A stretch of 64,000 nt of DNA. Origin: Symbiodinium natans. Taxonomy: Eukaryota > Sar > Dinophyceae > Suessiales > Symbiodiniaceae. This document shows positions 42,975-53,851 of the stretch, piece by piece. The number at the start of each line of letters is the position of its first letter. Within the stretch, counting starts at the first letter, position 1. Both the position numbers and the translations under genes were made by a program. Under the pieces are notes generated by a model. The model was not told the DNA's origin. It saw nothing but the letters and a program-made list of their open reading frames with translations, and did no database searches. The DNA is taken from assembly GCA_905221605.1 (NCBI GenBank), contig CAJNDS010002442.1, positions 94,501-158,500 on the forward strand, written 5' to 3'.

Positions 42975-43472
42975 TCACATTCTCGATGATGACATCTCGT
43001 CTTGCAGCGGTTCTTTCCTCCTGCTATTGAACTTATTCAATAACTGCAGGGTTGCCATGCGCCATCCGAGCCTTGCCCCAGCCGAAGGCCCCGTCTCTAT
43101 GCCACACATCTGGCCTGACAGCCCAGCGCATGGGTCGCGAACTATCACACTACATAATGACACGACACTGCTGCTTTCTGAGCGGTCCAGGGCCGGCACG
43201 TCGCATGACAAACCACCACGTCCCAGCGTCCTTTCCTCAGAAGCGCCCCCCGTCAGGCGGGGCTCCCAGGTGGCCCCCAGGTGCCCCGAGAGAACCGACA
43301 AGATATCGATAACTAACATCTGGGATCTCCTGGGAGTGCGACTGGCGACCTGTCCGAAGCATTTCCTGCAGTTTGCCCCGTAGGCCTCAGCTTTTGGAGT
43401 GTTTTGAGAGTGCACACGAAGAGTCGGACATGGGAGTATTGGGTGAGCTGCCCGACGGAAGGCCTTCCACAA
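42975..43472. other. Ambiguous open frames, strand unresolved
   Basis: Both strands are open for more than 110 codons. The plus strand reads DKISITNIWDLLGVRLATC and the minus strand QMLVIDILSVLSGHLGATW. No family is recognised, and the upstream exons of the glycosyltransferase should lie here on the minus strand but could not be identified. Confidence 0.25.
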
Positions 43473-43691
43473 AGGAACTGCCTAAGCACATAAAAGCCGG
43501 CCATGCAGTCATCAAACATACCATCCTGGGCTGTCCCGGCTTTGGAAAATCTCTACTGGAAGATACAAGTAAGTTGCGCACTGGCCTGCTCCGCAAACTG
43601 CCGCAACCCGAATGCCCCTGGCGGTTTGGTGGCTTTAGGCGTTGGGGGCTGAGGGTACAAGGTGTGTTGTCACCACACCCACAGCTTACAC

Positions 43692-43795
43692 TTGCTTTAA
43701 TAATATTAATAATATTAAGATTAATAATATTAATAATATTCATATTATTAATATTATTAATAATATTCATATTATTAATGATTTTAATGACTTCC
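43692..43795. repeat. AAT/ATT patch rich in short palindromes
   Basis: TTAATAATATTAATAATATT-type sequence with several self-complementary halves; about 100 bp with hardly any G or C. Confidence 0.9.
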
Positions 43796-44555
43796 GGGGC
43801 TTAAGGCAAGGCCTCCTTTGCTCTTGGAGTAGACCTCCGGCTCAGATCGGTGGCTCGTGTGAGACAAGGCGAAAAAAAATCCGCGCTCAGACCTTGCCTT
43901 GTGCAGGGCATTCGCATAGGACAGTGCCTGCATCGGATGACCATTCAAGGACTCGCTGAACCGGGACACCCACCTCACTGGAGAATCCTCCAGAATTCAG
44001 GACTGGTGCCATCCTGCCAAAGGTCGCGCTAAGGATCTAAAAAGGTGAAGGGCACGAGACGAGTGACCCCAGCGGCAAGCGTGCCAAGCCGGCCATAGCA
44101 GCGAGGGTAAATCCTCACATCTTGCCGAGTGCAGACCTCCAAGACCAATGTCGGGAAGCAGGACTACGTGCCCTTTTGCAAGTGTAGGCGGCGAGCTGCA
44201 GTCTGCTCGGCTTCTTTTTGCAATGGCGAGACACTAGCAGATCCTCAGCGGCGTCAGCTGTACAGAATTCTGATGGCTGCTGCTGACACTAGGTGGTCTC
44301 TGCCACTGCCACACTCTACTCATTCAGAGCGTGCAGGCAACATGCATGGGGCTGGCAATTCTAGTCAGCGCTTTGTCCGACAGGTTCTCGCACTGCAAAG
44401 CCAACCCCGGAGCAACTTCCAGCCAATTTAAGCTGATTGCAGGGCGCCATTGAACCGCTATTGACATGTTATGACCATTGAAGGGCCGCGCCAACCCCGC
44501 GACTCCTGCATCAATGCAGAGTGGCTCACGCTGCTAGAGACTTGCGCAACCTTCT

Positions 44556-45376
44556 CTAAGTTTCCGGCTGATTGCGATAGTAGCCTCCACCGACATCTGT
44601 GCACATCGTTGCCAAGAATTCGGATTTCTGGACCCAATGCTGATGCTCTGGGGCCTGTAGGTTGACGCATCGTTGCATCAGCCACTTGCGGCGTCGCAAC
44701 AGGCCTCGCACACTATCGTAGACACAAGTCGCAAGGCGCAAAAGGAGAAACAGATGAGAGGGGGGGGAAACAGCTAGCAGCATTCTTGCAAGACCGTCCC
44801 GAACGCTCACAAAAGCTCTCTGTGTCTCGGAGCAGGTCTGGGCCGCGCCTCTGCGGAGAGCCAGGCGCTGGGCTCGCGAAGCGCGCGAGATCTTTGGATT
44901 CCTGGGTTTCGCGCCTTTCGCGCCCGCTTTGAGACCCTGCCCGCTCTCGCCCAAGGAAGGCGAAACGGTCCTGAGGCCTCGCACACTGGAGGGTCGACAG
45001 AATGAACACGGGTGATTAAACTTTGCCTAAGGTCTTTGTTTCATCCTACTCTGACATTTTGAGGTGGAGCTTGCTTAGGCGGCCACTCATCAGCCCCCGC
45101 CAGCTGCGTCCACCTCGAATCTTCCGAACTCTGCAATGCACTCTGAGGCACGCTAGAACCTGCTGAAACAAATTCAGCTCTTTGTGGGAGTGCAAGGATG
45201 CGCAAAGCACACGAGTCCAGGGAGGGCTCAGGTCCTCGCGGATGCAGAGACGGCTGCTCTTGCGGAACACCGCCTCGGTCCAGCTGTTTCAGGGCAGCGC
45301 TGGAGGAGCGAGCGGCTTCATTCCGATGGTAGCCGCGTCTTCGGAAGCATTCAACTTCATCAACTTGGTCCAACAC
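44556..45376 (-). CDS. Possible coding exons, product unknown
   Basis: Pieces at 45370-45290 (DQVDEVECFRRRGYHRNEA) and 44850-44690 (RAFVSVRDGLARMLLAV; CVYDSVRGLLRRRKWLM) look protein-like in different frames. Between them the frame is Arg/Ser-rich. No domain is recognised. Confidence 0.33.
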
Positions 45377-45736
45377 GCGGCTTCACTAGGGACCACTGGC
45401 AGATGGAGTGGTCATCTCCACCCAGCGATACGAGCACCTGAACTTGCTTGAGAGGCATACTCCAGTGTGCAAAGTGCAAAGCGCAAGCACATATATGTGG
45501 AACAGGCCAATACAGGGGACGCATCTGCAAGAAGACCAGCAATGTCTGCGAAAACTTATCTCCGAGCCACATTTTTGTCACAGCGTTTGCGCCTTCTAGT
45601 TGCTTGCTCTAACGCCAGCGGTTGTATGGGAGCCCGAAAAGGCACTGCCGGCAAGTATGGCCGCAAGCCTGTGCAGTGCTAGGCTGCAAGGCAAAAGCTG
45701 ATGGGACCGAGCCGGTAGAGTCCAGGAAGCTGCAGA

Positions 45737-46159
45737 ATGCAGAGAAAGTCTCGGTTTGAGTTGTCGATGGAATGTGTCATTCAGAAGGTAAAAGAAACCT
45801 TCAAAAAATATCTGCAACAGATCCACCCATGGTTGGTCCTGGGCTACCGACTCAGTTTGGCTGCTCGACAGTATAACAAATACAATGTGAAGATATGTGA
45901 AGCCACATCGCGAAACTCCACATTGACTGGGCTTCTTTGGCCGCGGTCAGCCTTACTGACGGTCGCAACATGTCGCGACCTGCGGCTTGCCCAGCTGAGG
46001 CATACCGAATATCAAGCAGCAAGCAAAAGCTCACCTGCTCTCTGGCAAGTTCCTACAGTACGACGACACTTCTGTCCCCTGTACTTGGGAAGTCCTGTCG
46101 GCTCGGGTTTTCGAAGTGCGAATCAAATTATCTCAAGCGATTATTCTAGAGTCCCATAA
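45737..46159 (+). CDS. Possible plus-strand open frame, doubtful
   Basis: Starts MQRKSRFELSMECVIQ then KVKETFKKYLQQIHPWLVLG, a reasonable amphipathic beginning, and runs 140 codons. It opposes the direction of every recognised gene, matches no family, and loses its protein-like character after about 60 codons. I keep it only as a candidate. Confidence 0.22.
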   Translation: MQRKSRFELSMECVIQKVKETFKKYLQQIHPWLVLGYRLSLAARQYNKYNVKICEATSRNSTLTGLLWPRSALLTVATCRDLRLAQLRHTEYQAASKSSPALWQVPTVRRHFCPLYLGSPVGSGFRSANQIISSDYSRVP

Positions 46160-46908
46160 AAGATCTTCGACGCATCTGCGGCGGATCTGGGCGACTGACC
46201 TCGATTGGCAGGTGGCACTACTGCAAGTGTACTGCAAGTGTCAGGGGCGTTATTCTTGTCAAGTTGAGTTTCTGATAGTTTGTGCGTAGAGATTGCGAGA
46301 AGTGGTTCGAGCCGCTTGGGCAACGAGGTGTTCAGCTGATCGACAGCCCCATCTGCAAATCCGAGCCACTATGGAGGAGAGGTCTGAATGTCGACGGCGT
46401 GACAGCGCATTCTGCACTGAACCTTGGCGCTTCAATCAGCGGGAGTGCAGACTGCCTTGCAACATCTTGCAACTATAACGTCATCGCGTATCTCACATCG
46501 CTCCATCTCCTTTCAAGTAACTTCTCCATGACTCCTTGGGAGGCCGAGGAGAGAATGGTGTCCCGTCTGACTTGCTCATCTGCCTGCTCTCAGTCTTTGG
46601 TGCAACGCGTTCTGTGTGAGTTTTTTACAAGGTAGGGTGAAGAATAACAGAACAAGGTGGTGCTTCAAAGGCCCTGAGAACATGAGGAAGCCTCCTGGAC
46701 GACAGTGGCTCATTCGAAGAAGCTTGGCTGTCCTGCCGCCCCCCCAAGCCCAGCCCCCTTGCCTCCCCAAGACCGAACATCCAAAATCCAAGTTGAGGTC
46801 ACTCTGGCAACAACCAGTCTGGAGGAGTTCCGAGGTCTCTCATGCTTCCCCCTCTCATGTTGAACGGCACGTGGCGGTCCTGTCTGAGCTCTAGGTGCTG
46901 GATGGAAA

Positions 46909-48103
46909 TCATCGGGGCCCCACTGGGCACGGCGGGGAGGTGGTCGGAATGCCACTTTGTAGGCACTGACTCCTCCAAGGGAACGGCTCCATGGCACGAA
47001 CGAGCCAGGTGTGGCTGTGTTGATTTGTAACATACTTTAGCAGTTGCTTAGACAGTGCTTTCAGATGGCCAGAACATACGAAGTCCTGCACTGGGCAAGT
47101 AGCAGCATGTAGCATGGACTCGCCAGAGGACAGTGAGGAGACGGACTCCGGACGTGCGAGCTCGCCCACTTCGTCACCAGAGCTCGGACTGATAGGTCCG
47201 CGAGGTGAGGCGTAGCATGCAGCCTGCGTGTTCTGAACCGATATACTACCAGGGTACCACCCATGCACTGCCCATGCACACAAAAAGCTCGGCACCTTTG
47301 GCATGTGTGGTAGAAGATATCCTGCAGGTAACGCATTTGGCACGCGGCACGCAGATCGTGTGTGTGTGTGTGTGTGTGTGCGATTCGATAGAATCCGCAC
47401 TTTTAAGTATGGATCAAGCAAAGCAAGTTGAATGCTGGTGCCTTCGTCTCTGGCGAACGGTAGCTGCGGCCGGCGCTGCCGTGGAGTTGTCTGCAACACT
47501 TGGCAGGAGTATAGTTGCACGTCTAGTACCAAAGATCCTGCCTTCTCAAGAGCTTTGTCCAAAGATCTTTCCACCTCACTCCTGATATCGCTACCTGGAG
47601 AGGAAGGTCGTGTATGGAAGCTTCGCTTCTGTGGGAGGAGTCCAAGGGGTGAAGAAGTAGCTTGCAGTCAGGTTGCCAGAAATTGGGTAAAGCTCTCTCC
47701 GGTACTTGAGCTTTGGCACCCGTTTTCTGTCTGAAGACTCTGCGGCCTGTCCCATGTCGGTTTCAGTTCACCGACTCATGCCCAAACCATCCCCCTCGTC
47801 CTCTTTGTCTGGAAAGGACCGCTGCTTCCAGAATTTCGGCCTTCCGAGAACAGATGCTCCAAGTATTGCCCCTGTGTCCATGAACCAAGTCGCACACAAC
47901 AGGCTGCCACCATTCGACCCAAGCACGCAAACAAAAAGCACGCAAACAAAGCTGCACTCCAGAACCTGGAGGCGGGCGACTCGGGGCCAGCCTGGGCATA
48001 GTGCACATCTCGGAGTCACATCTCGGAACCATCTCTGATTTCGGTCTTGCAGTGCGCTGCATGTGACTCTTACAAACTCAGCCTCCTGTGCATCAGGAAA
48101 CAT
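46909..48103 (-). CDS. Probable multi-exon gene, product unknown
   Basis: Three coding-looking blocks on the minus strand: GSLLCATWFMDTGAILGA with KFWKQRSFPDKEDEGDG (about 47925-47770), DIRSEVERSLDKALEKAG then SLVLDVQLYSCQ with GTSIQLALLDPYLKV (about 47590-47395), and GDEVGELARPESVSSLSSG with VQDFVCSGHLKALSKQLLK (about 47190-47040). A TG microsatellite (47363-47381) sits in the gap between the second and third, consistent with an intron. The DPYLKV ending recalls a C2-like strand, but that is not enough to assign a domain. Confidence 0.42.
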
Positions 48104-48959
48104 CGGCGCACCAGAGCTCCTGCGTTAGCGAAGATGCTCGAAGATGCGGCTTTGTCACTCAAATGCCGACGTGCTATGCCATCTACAGTACGAGTCTCAG
48201 GTGTCTCAGGTGTCAGGTATGCACAAGCCTTGAGTCTGGGCTGGTCATGCTGATCTGGAAAAAGGGCTCCTGCAGCAACAATCAGCAACACAGCCACAAC
48301 TTGGTCTTGTCGGTCTTGCACACCAGGCTTCTTCCCCTCTTTTCCCCCTTCTTAACCCGGAACTTCCTTGTCCAGGGTCTTTTCCAGGTCAGGCTTTAGC
48401 TCGAAGCCTCCCGTAATCTCCCACACTTCTGTGCTCAAGAAGGACTTGTTTGGAATTCGGACTACACTCCTTGCAGCCATGGTGCTCGACATTTTGAGGT
48501 ACTCTCGGTGTTGCTTTACCCGAGGTGCTAGCCTTCTGTCCTGCACAAGGTAAGTATGCTGAGCATAGTCTTCGCAACTTCAACTCCACGCATGAGCCCT
48601 CACATGAAATCACAGAGGAGCCGACATCGTCTGAAGGGGTGCTTTGTACGAAGCCCAGAGGCCTGCCATAACAATTTCTGCATCAGGTCCCCGACCGTGG
48701 CACATGGAGGTTGATCCAAGTTCTAGGTTCTTTTGGGGTGCCTTGTAGTAGATTCCTCACCAAAGAGAACCCACTATATTCACCTTGGAGACCAACCCCC
48801 AAACATTGGCCTGTTGAAGATGGCTGGCCCCTGGCGAGCTTGAAAACAAGTGGAAGCAACGAAGCTGCTCAGTAGCAGGCTGCTTGCACCGTGGCCTCCG
48901 GGGACTCCGGAAAAGAGGTGACCAGCCCCCTGAAACAAGCAAGGCGACTTGACAAAAAC

Positions 48960-49370
48960 CTACCGGAACTGCGCGACTTTGAATACCACGGTCCGACGGC
49001 TAACAAAAAAAACCTTCCCCAGAACTCCAGAACAACGGAAGGTCAAGAGCCGCTCAGCAACGCAATGGATCGATCCGAAGAGAACGGACTCACGCAGAGC
49101 AACTTCAGTCCAATTAATGTGGATGCAGCGCCTCGATGGTGTGCTGGCTGCCTCAACCAGATTTTTGCAACAAGCCAGCAAGCAAAAGCGTGTACTCAAG
49201 CCATCTGATGCCGACGGCACTTGCAGGTTGAATAACGCACAGAGCTTGCGGACATAAACCCCAGCAACAGCCAAGGTGCTTCTCCAGGTGAGATCGGAAG
49301 CTCTTCCGCTCCAGACACCTCGAGAAGAGCAGGTCCAAAACCCCAACGCTGTGGAATAGTGTTGCTGCAT
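48960..49370 (-). CDS. Possible coding region, product unknown
   Basis: A 136-codon frame with an even composition (RSTLAVAGVYVRKLCALF; RCIHINWTEVALRESVL). No motif and no defined ends. Confidence 0.3.
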   Translation of the reverse strand: MQQHYSTALGFWTCSSRGVWSGRASDLTWRSTLAVAGVYVRKLCALFNLQVPSASDGLSTRFCLLACCKNLVEAASTPSRRCIHINWTEVALRESVLFGSIHCVAERLLTFRCSGVLGKVFFVSRRTVVFKVAQFR

Positions 49371-49385
49371 GCCCTTGAATCCTGG

Positions 49386-49422
49386 ACCTTAAACCCTATA
49401 CCTAAACCCTAAACCCTAAAGT
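49386..49422 (-). repeat. Interstitial telomere-like repeats (CCCTAAA)
   Basis: Four to five consecutive AACCCTA units with minor changes, orientation CCCTAAA on the plus strand. About 440 bp beyond the stop codon of the NmrA-like gene. Confidence 0.85.
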
Positions 49423-49862
49423 TTAAGGTTAAAGTTAAAACTTCCGGGGATGGTGACCACTCCCTGGTTCAGGGATCACAGGCTCCTGAACAAGGGGAAC
49501 TCCTGGATTCCTTCAGGACATTTTCCCAACATAGGTGGTACGCGGGCACCCCTCGTAGACCCCCAAATAGTATGTGCAATATCTTGTTTTGGGAAGCCCG
49601 AAACCCCCTAAACATGGTACAACCCCCACCCCGATTGAGGCACTGAAGAGATCTCAGAGTGGGAGCTGCGGGGTGCTGCACACCTCGTGTACCTCCCTGC
49701 TCGCACTCCAAGATTTTAGCACGCATCGCTACTTGTTGGCACTGCTATCCAGGAATTCGGACTGCAGGCCAGGCCGTGGAATTCCTCCAAACCGGAAGAT
49801 CTTCCGGACCGTCAAACTTGCTCGGGTATGGACACCCTGAAAACAAGATTGATTTGTCCACC

Positions 49863-50807
49863 TCACATGGGGATTCTGTTGCCCAAGCTCCTGAAGTAGT
49901 CTTCAATGGTCCATGGCTCAGGCACCAGGTCTTTGAATGCCTGCAAGTCAGTTTCTGAGATGGGATACCCTACCTTCTCCCAGTATTTGTGCATCGTCAC
50001 AAAGTCCGGCATTACGAAACCCATGCTCATCAAACACGGCCCCATCACTGGCGTGTACTTGACCTTTGTTTCCGTGCCAATCACCTTTGCATATACCAAA
50101 CAAATCTCGGCACCACTCAGCTTTTGGCTTGCGAGGTTTATGGTCTGGCCATGGTGTGCACAGGAGGCATCCGAGGACGTTGCGAAGCATGTTGCTGCTG
50201 CTACACCCAAGTCCCTGCAGCTCACGTACCACATCTCCATTGCAGCATTGTTTGCTAAGCCTGTGACGCTGCTCTTGGTCAACCCGCCCATCTCCTTGTC
50301 CATGAAGTTGTCCATCAGCGTGACAAGGCGGAGCACTGTCCACTTCATCCCCCTGTTCTTCAGTGCCTCCTCGATATCATCCTTCACCTTGAAGTTCGGA
50401 ATCGAATATCTTTCGCCCTCATGGCACCCTGCCACCGAGCTCATGACCACATGCTGTACAGTACCGCATGCTTCAAGAAAGTCGAGCATGCGGTTTGCAG
50501 TCGCAAGCTCCTGACTGCAGAAGCTGCCTTTGGAGAACATGCTGCTTTTCTCGTTTGACATCAGAAAGACATGAGTGGGCTTCACATCTGCAATCGCAGC
50601 CTTCAGAGGCGGGTCTGGGCGCGAGTCCTCCATATCACCCACAACGAGGTTGACCCCTTGCTGCTCGAGCTTCTGAGCAGCTGGGGAAGTCGCATTGCGG
50701 GTCACCGCGTAGAGGGTGGCGGCACTGCCGAGGGCAGAGAGGCTCTCTTGAACGACCGCCCTGCCCTGCTTGCCAGTAGCACCAAAGATGAGAATCCTTT
50801 TGGACAT
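49863..50807 (-). CDS. NmrA-like NAD(P)-binding oxidoreductase
   Basis: Complete, intronless frame of 314 residues from an ATG at 50807 to a stop at 49863; this start places the nucleotide-binding motif at the usual distance from the N-terminus. MSKRILIFGATGKQGRAVV carries the GxxGxxG Rossmann motif, followed by an Arg after strand 2 (VTRNA), GDMED, VFLMSN and VVMSSVAG, the standard order of atypical short-chain dehydrogenases of the NmrA/HSCARG type. The usual catalytic YxxxK is not apparent, as in NmrA-type NADP sensors. RLVTLMDNF, WTIEDYF and the length (about 300) suit the family. Function may be redox sensing or reduction; the substrate cannot be inferred. It is the only long recognisable gene in the window, besides the ADF copies, that needs no intron, and it lies between two telomere-like islands. 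Confidence 0.9.
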   Translation of the reverse strand: MSKRILIFGATGKQGRAVVQESLSALGSAATLYAVTRNATSPAAQKLEQQGVNLVVGDMEDSRPDPPLKAAIADVKPTHVFLMSNEKSSMFSKGSFCSQELATANRMLDFLEACGTVQHVVMSSVAGCHEGERYSIPNFKVKDDIEEALKNRGMKWTVLRLVTLMDNFMDKEMGGLTKSSVTGLANNAAMEMWYVSCRDLGVAAATCFATSSDASCAHHGQTINLASQKLSGAEICLVYAKVIGTETKVKYTPVMGPCLMSMGFVMPDFVTMHKYWEKVGYPISETDLQAFKDLVPEPWTIEDYFRSLGNRIPM

Positions 50808-51114
50808 GTTCCTGAACACACCCGCAAGAAACGTTACCCTGGCTTGTGCCTGAAGCTGCACAACTGCTGTGTAAAATTTTGTCATAAGTGTCACAAGGGA
50901 GTTCGCACATGTTCGCACCGTCACACTTTCTCGAGAAAGCCTATGCTGAAGCATAGCCTCAGAAAGCATGTCAACCCTGAACGCCCGACCCCCCCCAGCT
51001 CACAAGCGCAGAGAATACTACGAACCCCAAACCTCTAAACTACCCAAACCCCACAACAGAGAGTGAGAACATGAGAGAGCGGGAGAGAACCCTGGGGACG
51101 GCACGTCGGTCACG

Positions 51115-51300
51115 GATTGGAGGCTCGGCCTTGATTGGAGGCTCGGCCTTGCACAATCACAGGGGCTCATCGAGAAAAAGGGGGGTGAGTTCAGGGCTCT
51201 TTCATGCTCTCTCTCTCCCAGGACCCCCAAAAAAAGGCACCAAAAAAGGGGGGAGAGTTCAGGGCTGCTTTCTCTCCCAGGACCCCCCCCAAAAAAAACT
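51115..51300. repeat. Tandem GATTGGAGGCTCGGCCTT and duplicated intron-like block
   Basis: An 18-bp word is repeated at 51116-51151. Then two related blocks (about 51179-51232 and 51248-51291) each run from a G-run through GAGTTCAGGGCT to TCTCTCCCAGGACCCCC, resembling an intron 5' end and 3' end. Confidence 0.65.
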
Positions 51301-51429
51301 CACCAGGAAATTTCTGCCTGTGAGGCAACTCTTCGGCAAGGTGGATGCAGGAAGACTTCATCAGCTCTGACTTGCCTTGGCTTCTCGACAAACTTGAGGG
51401 AGGTCTCAGCAGCGATTAAAATGAAACCC

Positions 51430-51458
51430 TGAGCCCTAAACCCTAAACCCTAAACCCT
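51430..51458 (-). repeat. Interstitial telomere-like repeats (CCCTAAA)
   Basis: Four units of CCCTAAA in a row, nearly perfect, same orientation as at 49386-49422. Confidence 0.92.
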
Positions 51459-51975
51459 GCAGGCAAAAGGCGCGCTTGTGCCTGCCGCTCCAGACGGGCG
51501 CTAGGTCTGCCTCAACTCCGTGGTTGATCGGCCAACTGATATGCCAACGGCGACTACCAGCCCTCGAAACATGACTCAGCCCGGCTTATTTGTTTTTAAT
51601 CTTATTATCCTTATTATCATTATCATTATCATTCTTCTTCTTCTTCTTATCATTGTCATTGTTATTCTTACTTTGCGCCAAGCTGCGGGGCCCATTGAAC
51701 AATCGATTAAAGACCGCAGGCCTCAGCACGCACTGCATGACGTTGCTGGTGCTGACATTTGCTGACTTGATTAAATATATAAGGCACCTCTGCAGAGCAT
51801 GGGCCTACAGTGTCCCAAGGACAGCACACATGATCCTCATTGATCTTGGTCATTGTAGTCAGGCATTTCTGCAATGCTCCATCACCTGCCGCAGTCGCTC
51901 CCAGAAGAACTTTCCGAGATTGAAAACGCGCGATGATCCCAAGACAATGGCCTGGCAATGCAGGTGACGCCTGCA

Positions 51976-53040
51976 TCAGTGAGGTCGCCTTCCGCGTGCA
52001 AGGGATAAAAAGATGCAACATCGACCGACAGACAAGAAGTTGCCATGGAAGGGCTCTGCCTTGGCCAAGCGCGTTGAAAGAGTCAGCAGGGCGTCTCGAA
52101 GTTCGGCGTTCTCCATAGCGAGCCCTTGCATCTTCTGACCTCAAAATTCCCCCCAACATCGACTTGAGATGCTCAGAGGGCTTTAGGGCTTTAGGGGCAG
52201 ACCAGGAGCCGGGCCAGCTTCGGTCAGGAGCTGGATGGTGGCCATGGTCACACCTCGCATATGCCTGGCACTGGCCCTGGCACTGGCCCTGGCCGACCTT
52301 GGATCCGTGTGTTCCTCGGCTCCATCGGCTCCACCGGCTCCACCCACCGCGCCTCTCAGGTGCTTCGTGGAGGCTTCGAGGAGCCGCTCCTCCAAGTCCC
52401 GCTTGCGGCTTTGGCAAGAGAGGCTCTTCTGCTGCAGCTCTTGGAGAGCCTGTAAGTCGGCGGAGCTGGAACTCCCTAGTTGCAGCTTCTCCAATGCAGC
52501 ACGAACTGCCGTCAGAGTCTCGGCCGACTCAGCGGAAGCTTCCTTCAGTTCAGCTTCCAGCTCCGGGAAGGACACGTGGATATCATCGGCACCCACATCA
52601 TCCAGATCATCTTGCAGCTGCGCACGAACTGTTTGCACGAAGCTGGCAAGATGCTGCGCCTCCCCTGCAGAGTTATCAGCATCCATCAACAGGAGTCCCT
52701 GGCTTTGCTTTGCGAGCAGGCGCCGTAGCTCAGCATTCTGCCGGGTCAATTCCTCAACCTTGGCCATCTCAGCATCTCTCTTGGCAAAAGCTTCAAGGAG
52801 CTGCTCGTGAGCCTCATCCAGCAGTGACATGTCTTCCTTGTGCTGCGCATCCACTGGTGAGCTCACACACGAGCTCGCCGGCGCCATGTTTTGCGATGGC
52901 TCTGGCACCAGCTCTGGCGTTGGTGTCTCCTCCAAAAACGCGATGCTCTTCACGCTCACCGGCGAAGTCGGTGACGTTGGCAGACGTTCTGCTCTACGCG
53001 TTCTTCTCACAGCCTGCCACAAGCACTCGCAAAATGCCTG
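51976..53040 (-). CDS. Coiled-coil protein
   Basis: Main exon 53040 to about 52350 after a CTACAG acceptor, and a terminal exon 52134-51976 to a TGA. The first carries a Ser/Pro/Thr-rich head (ERLPTSPTSPVSVKS), then heptad-patterned helices: LDEAHEQLLEAFAKRDAEMA, VEELTRQNAELRRLLAKQ, ETLTAVRAALEKLQLG, LQALQELQQKSL. The terminal exon adds MQGLAMENAELRDALLTL. The Gly/Ala-rich end of the first frame (52350-52183) is probably intron. A long coiled coil suggests a cytoskeletal, centrosomal or scaffold role, but no specific family is recognised. The plus strand over the same DNA holds an equally long open frame that is a shadow. Confidence 0.65.
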
Positions 53041-53851
53041 CTGTAGTGAGGGGGGGGGTGAAGCGGAAGAGAGGGCCAAGATGGCCCAAGGGTGGGATAT
53101 CAACCCCCTCTCCCCCCCCCCCCCCCCCCCACCAACGTACAACTTTCCGGAGTTAAATCACCGTCTGGCACTCAATTTCGGAACAGTCGCGAAGCGGATC
53201 AACCGCCAGGTCCTTGGCGACTCACAGGTCTCTTGTTTGGTCTTCGTTTTCTCTTCTGCCGAGCCTGAATGGCGCAAGCGCCCTCCACGCACCAGGCGCG
53301 CCGCGGTTGTTCGAAGTCCGCGTGAGACTGCCCGTTGGGTTCTGGAGACGACTCGTTGGTCTGTCTTCCTTCCACTTGGCCCCCCCCCCCAAAAGGACCG
53401 TCGCGAGGGGTGCGCCGAGTCAGGTGGTGTGTGACATAGGTGTTTGACACCGAATGTTGGTCTCTCCTCTTCTTCTTTTTCTTCTTCTTCTACCGGGCAT
53501 GGAGGACAGGGCAGAAGTCCCATGTTGGTCTCTCTCTCGCTCTCTCTCCCTCGCTCCAAAGTCGAAACACAAGTGTCACCGAAATAGGTGCGGGGAAGCA
53601 CACCCGAAATGGGGCAGACAGGACATTGATCGACTCAGACACTGAGCCCTCCCTTCCGTGCGAGCCTTCTTGAGACTCGCGCACGTCTCGTTCAAACAGC
53701 TGAGCCTGGCCTGCAGCTCGTTATGTCATTGCCAAGTGATACGCTCCAGCAAAAAATCAACAGATGGCATACCATATGAAAATGGTGCAGCATAACAGAT
53801 CATCTTAATCAAATGGTGCAGCATGGCGCAGCAAGGCAAAAGCCGCTAAGC
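53041..53851. other. Probable intron or intergenic sequence
   Basis: Contains C-runs at 53106-53131 and 53383-53391, a (CTT)n patch at 53466-53490 and CTCTCT at 53528-53552. A minus-strand frame (53601-53158) is Arg-rich and not convincing. Confidence 0.4.

Noticed and set aside
52164-53156. 330-codon plus-strand open frame
   Set aside because: It lies exactly opposite the coiled-coil exon, has a shadow-like Ser/Pro/Arg/Cys composition and no motif; the minus strand shows clear heptads and splice sites.
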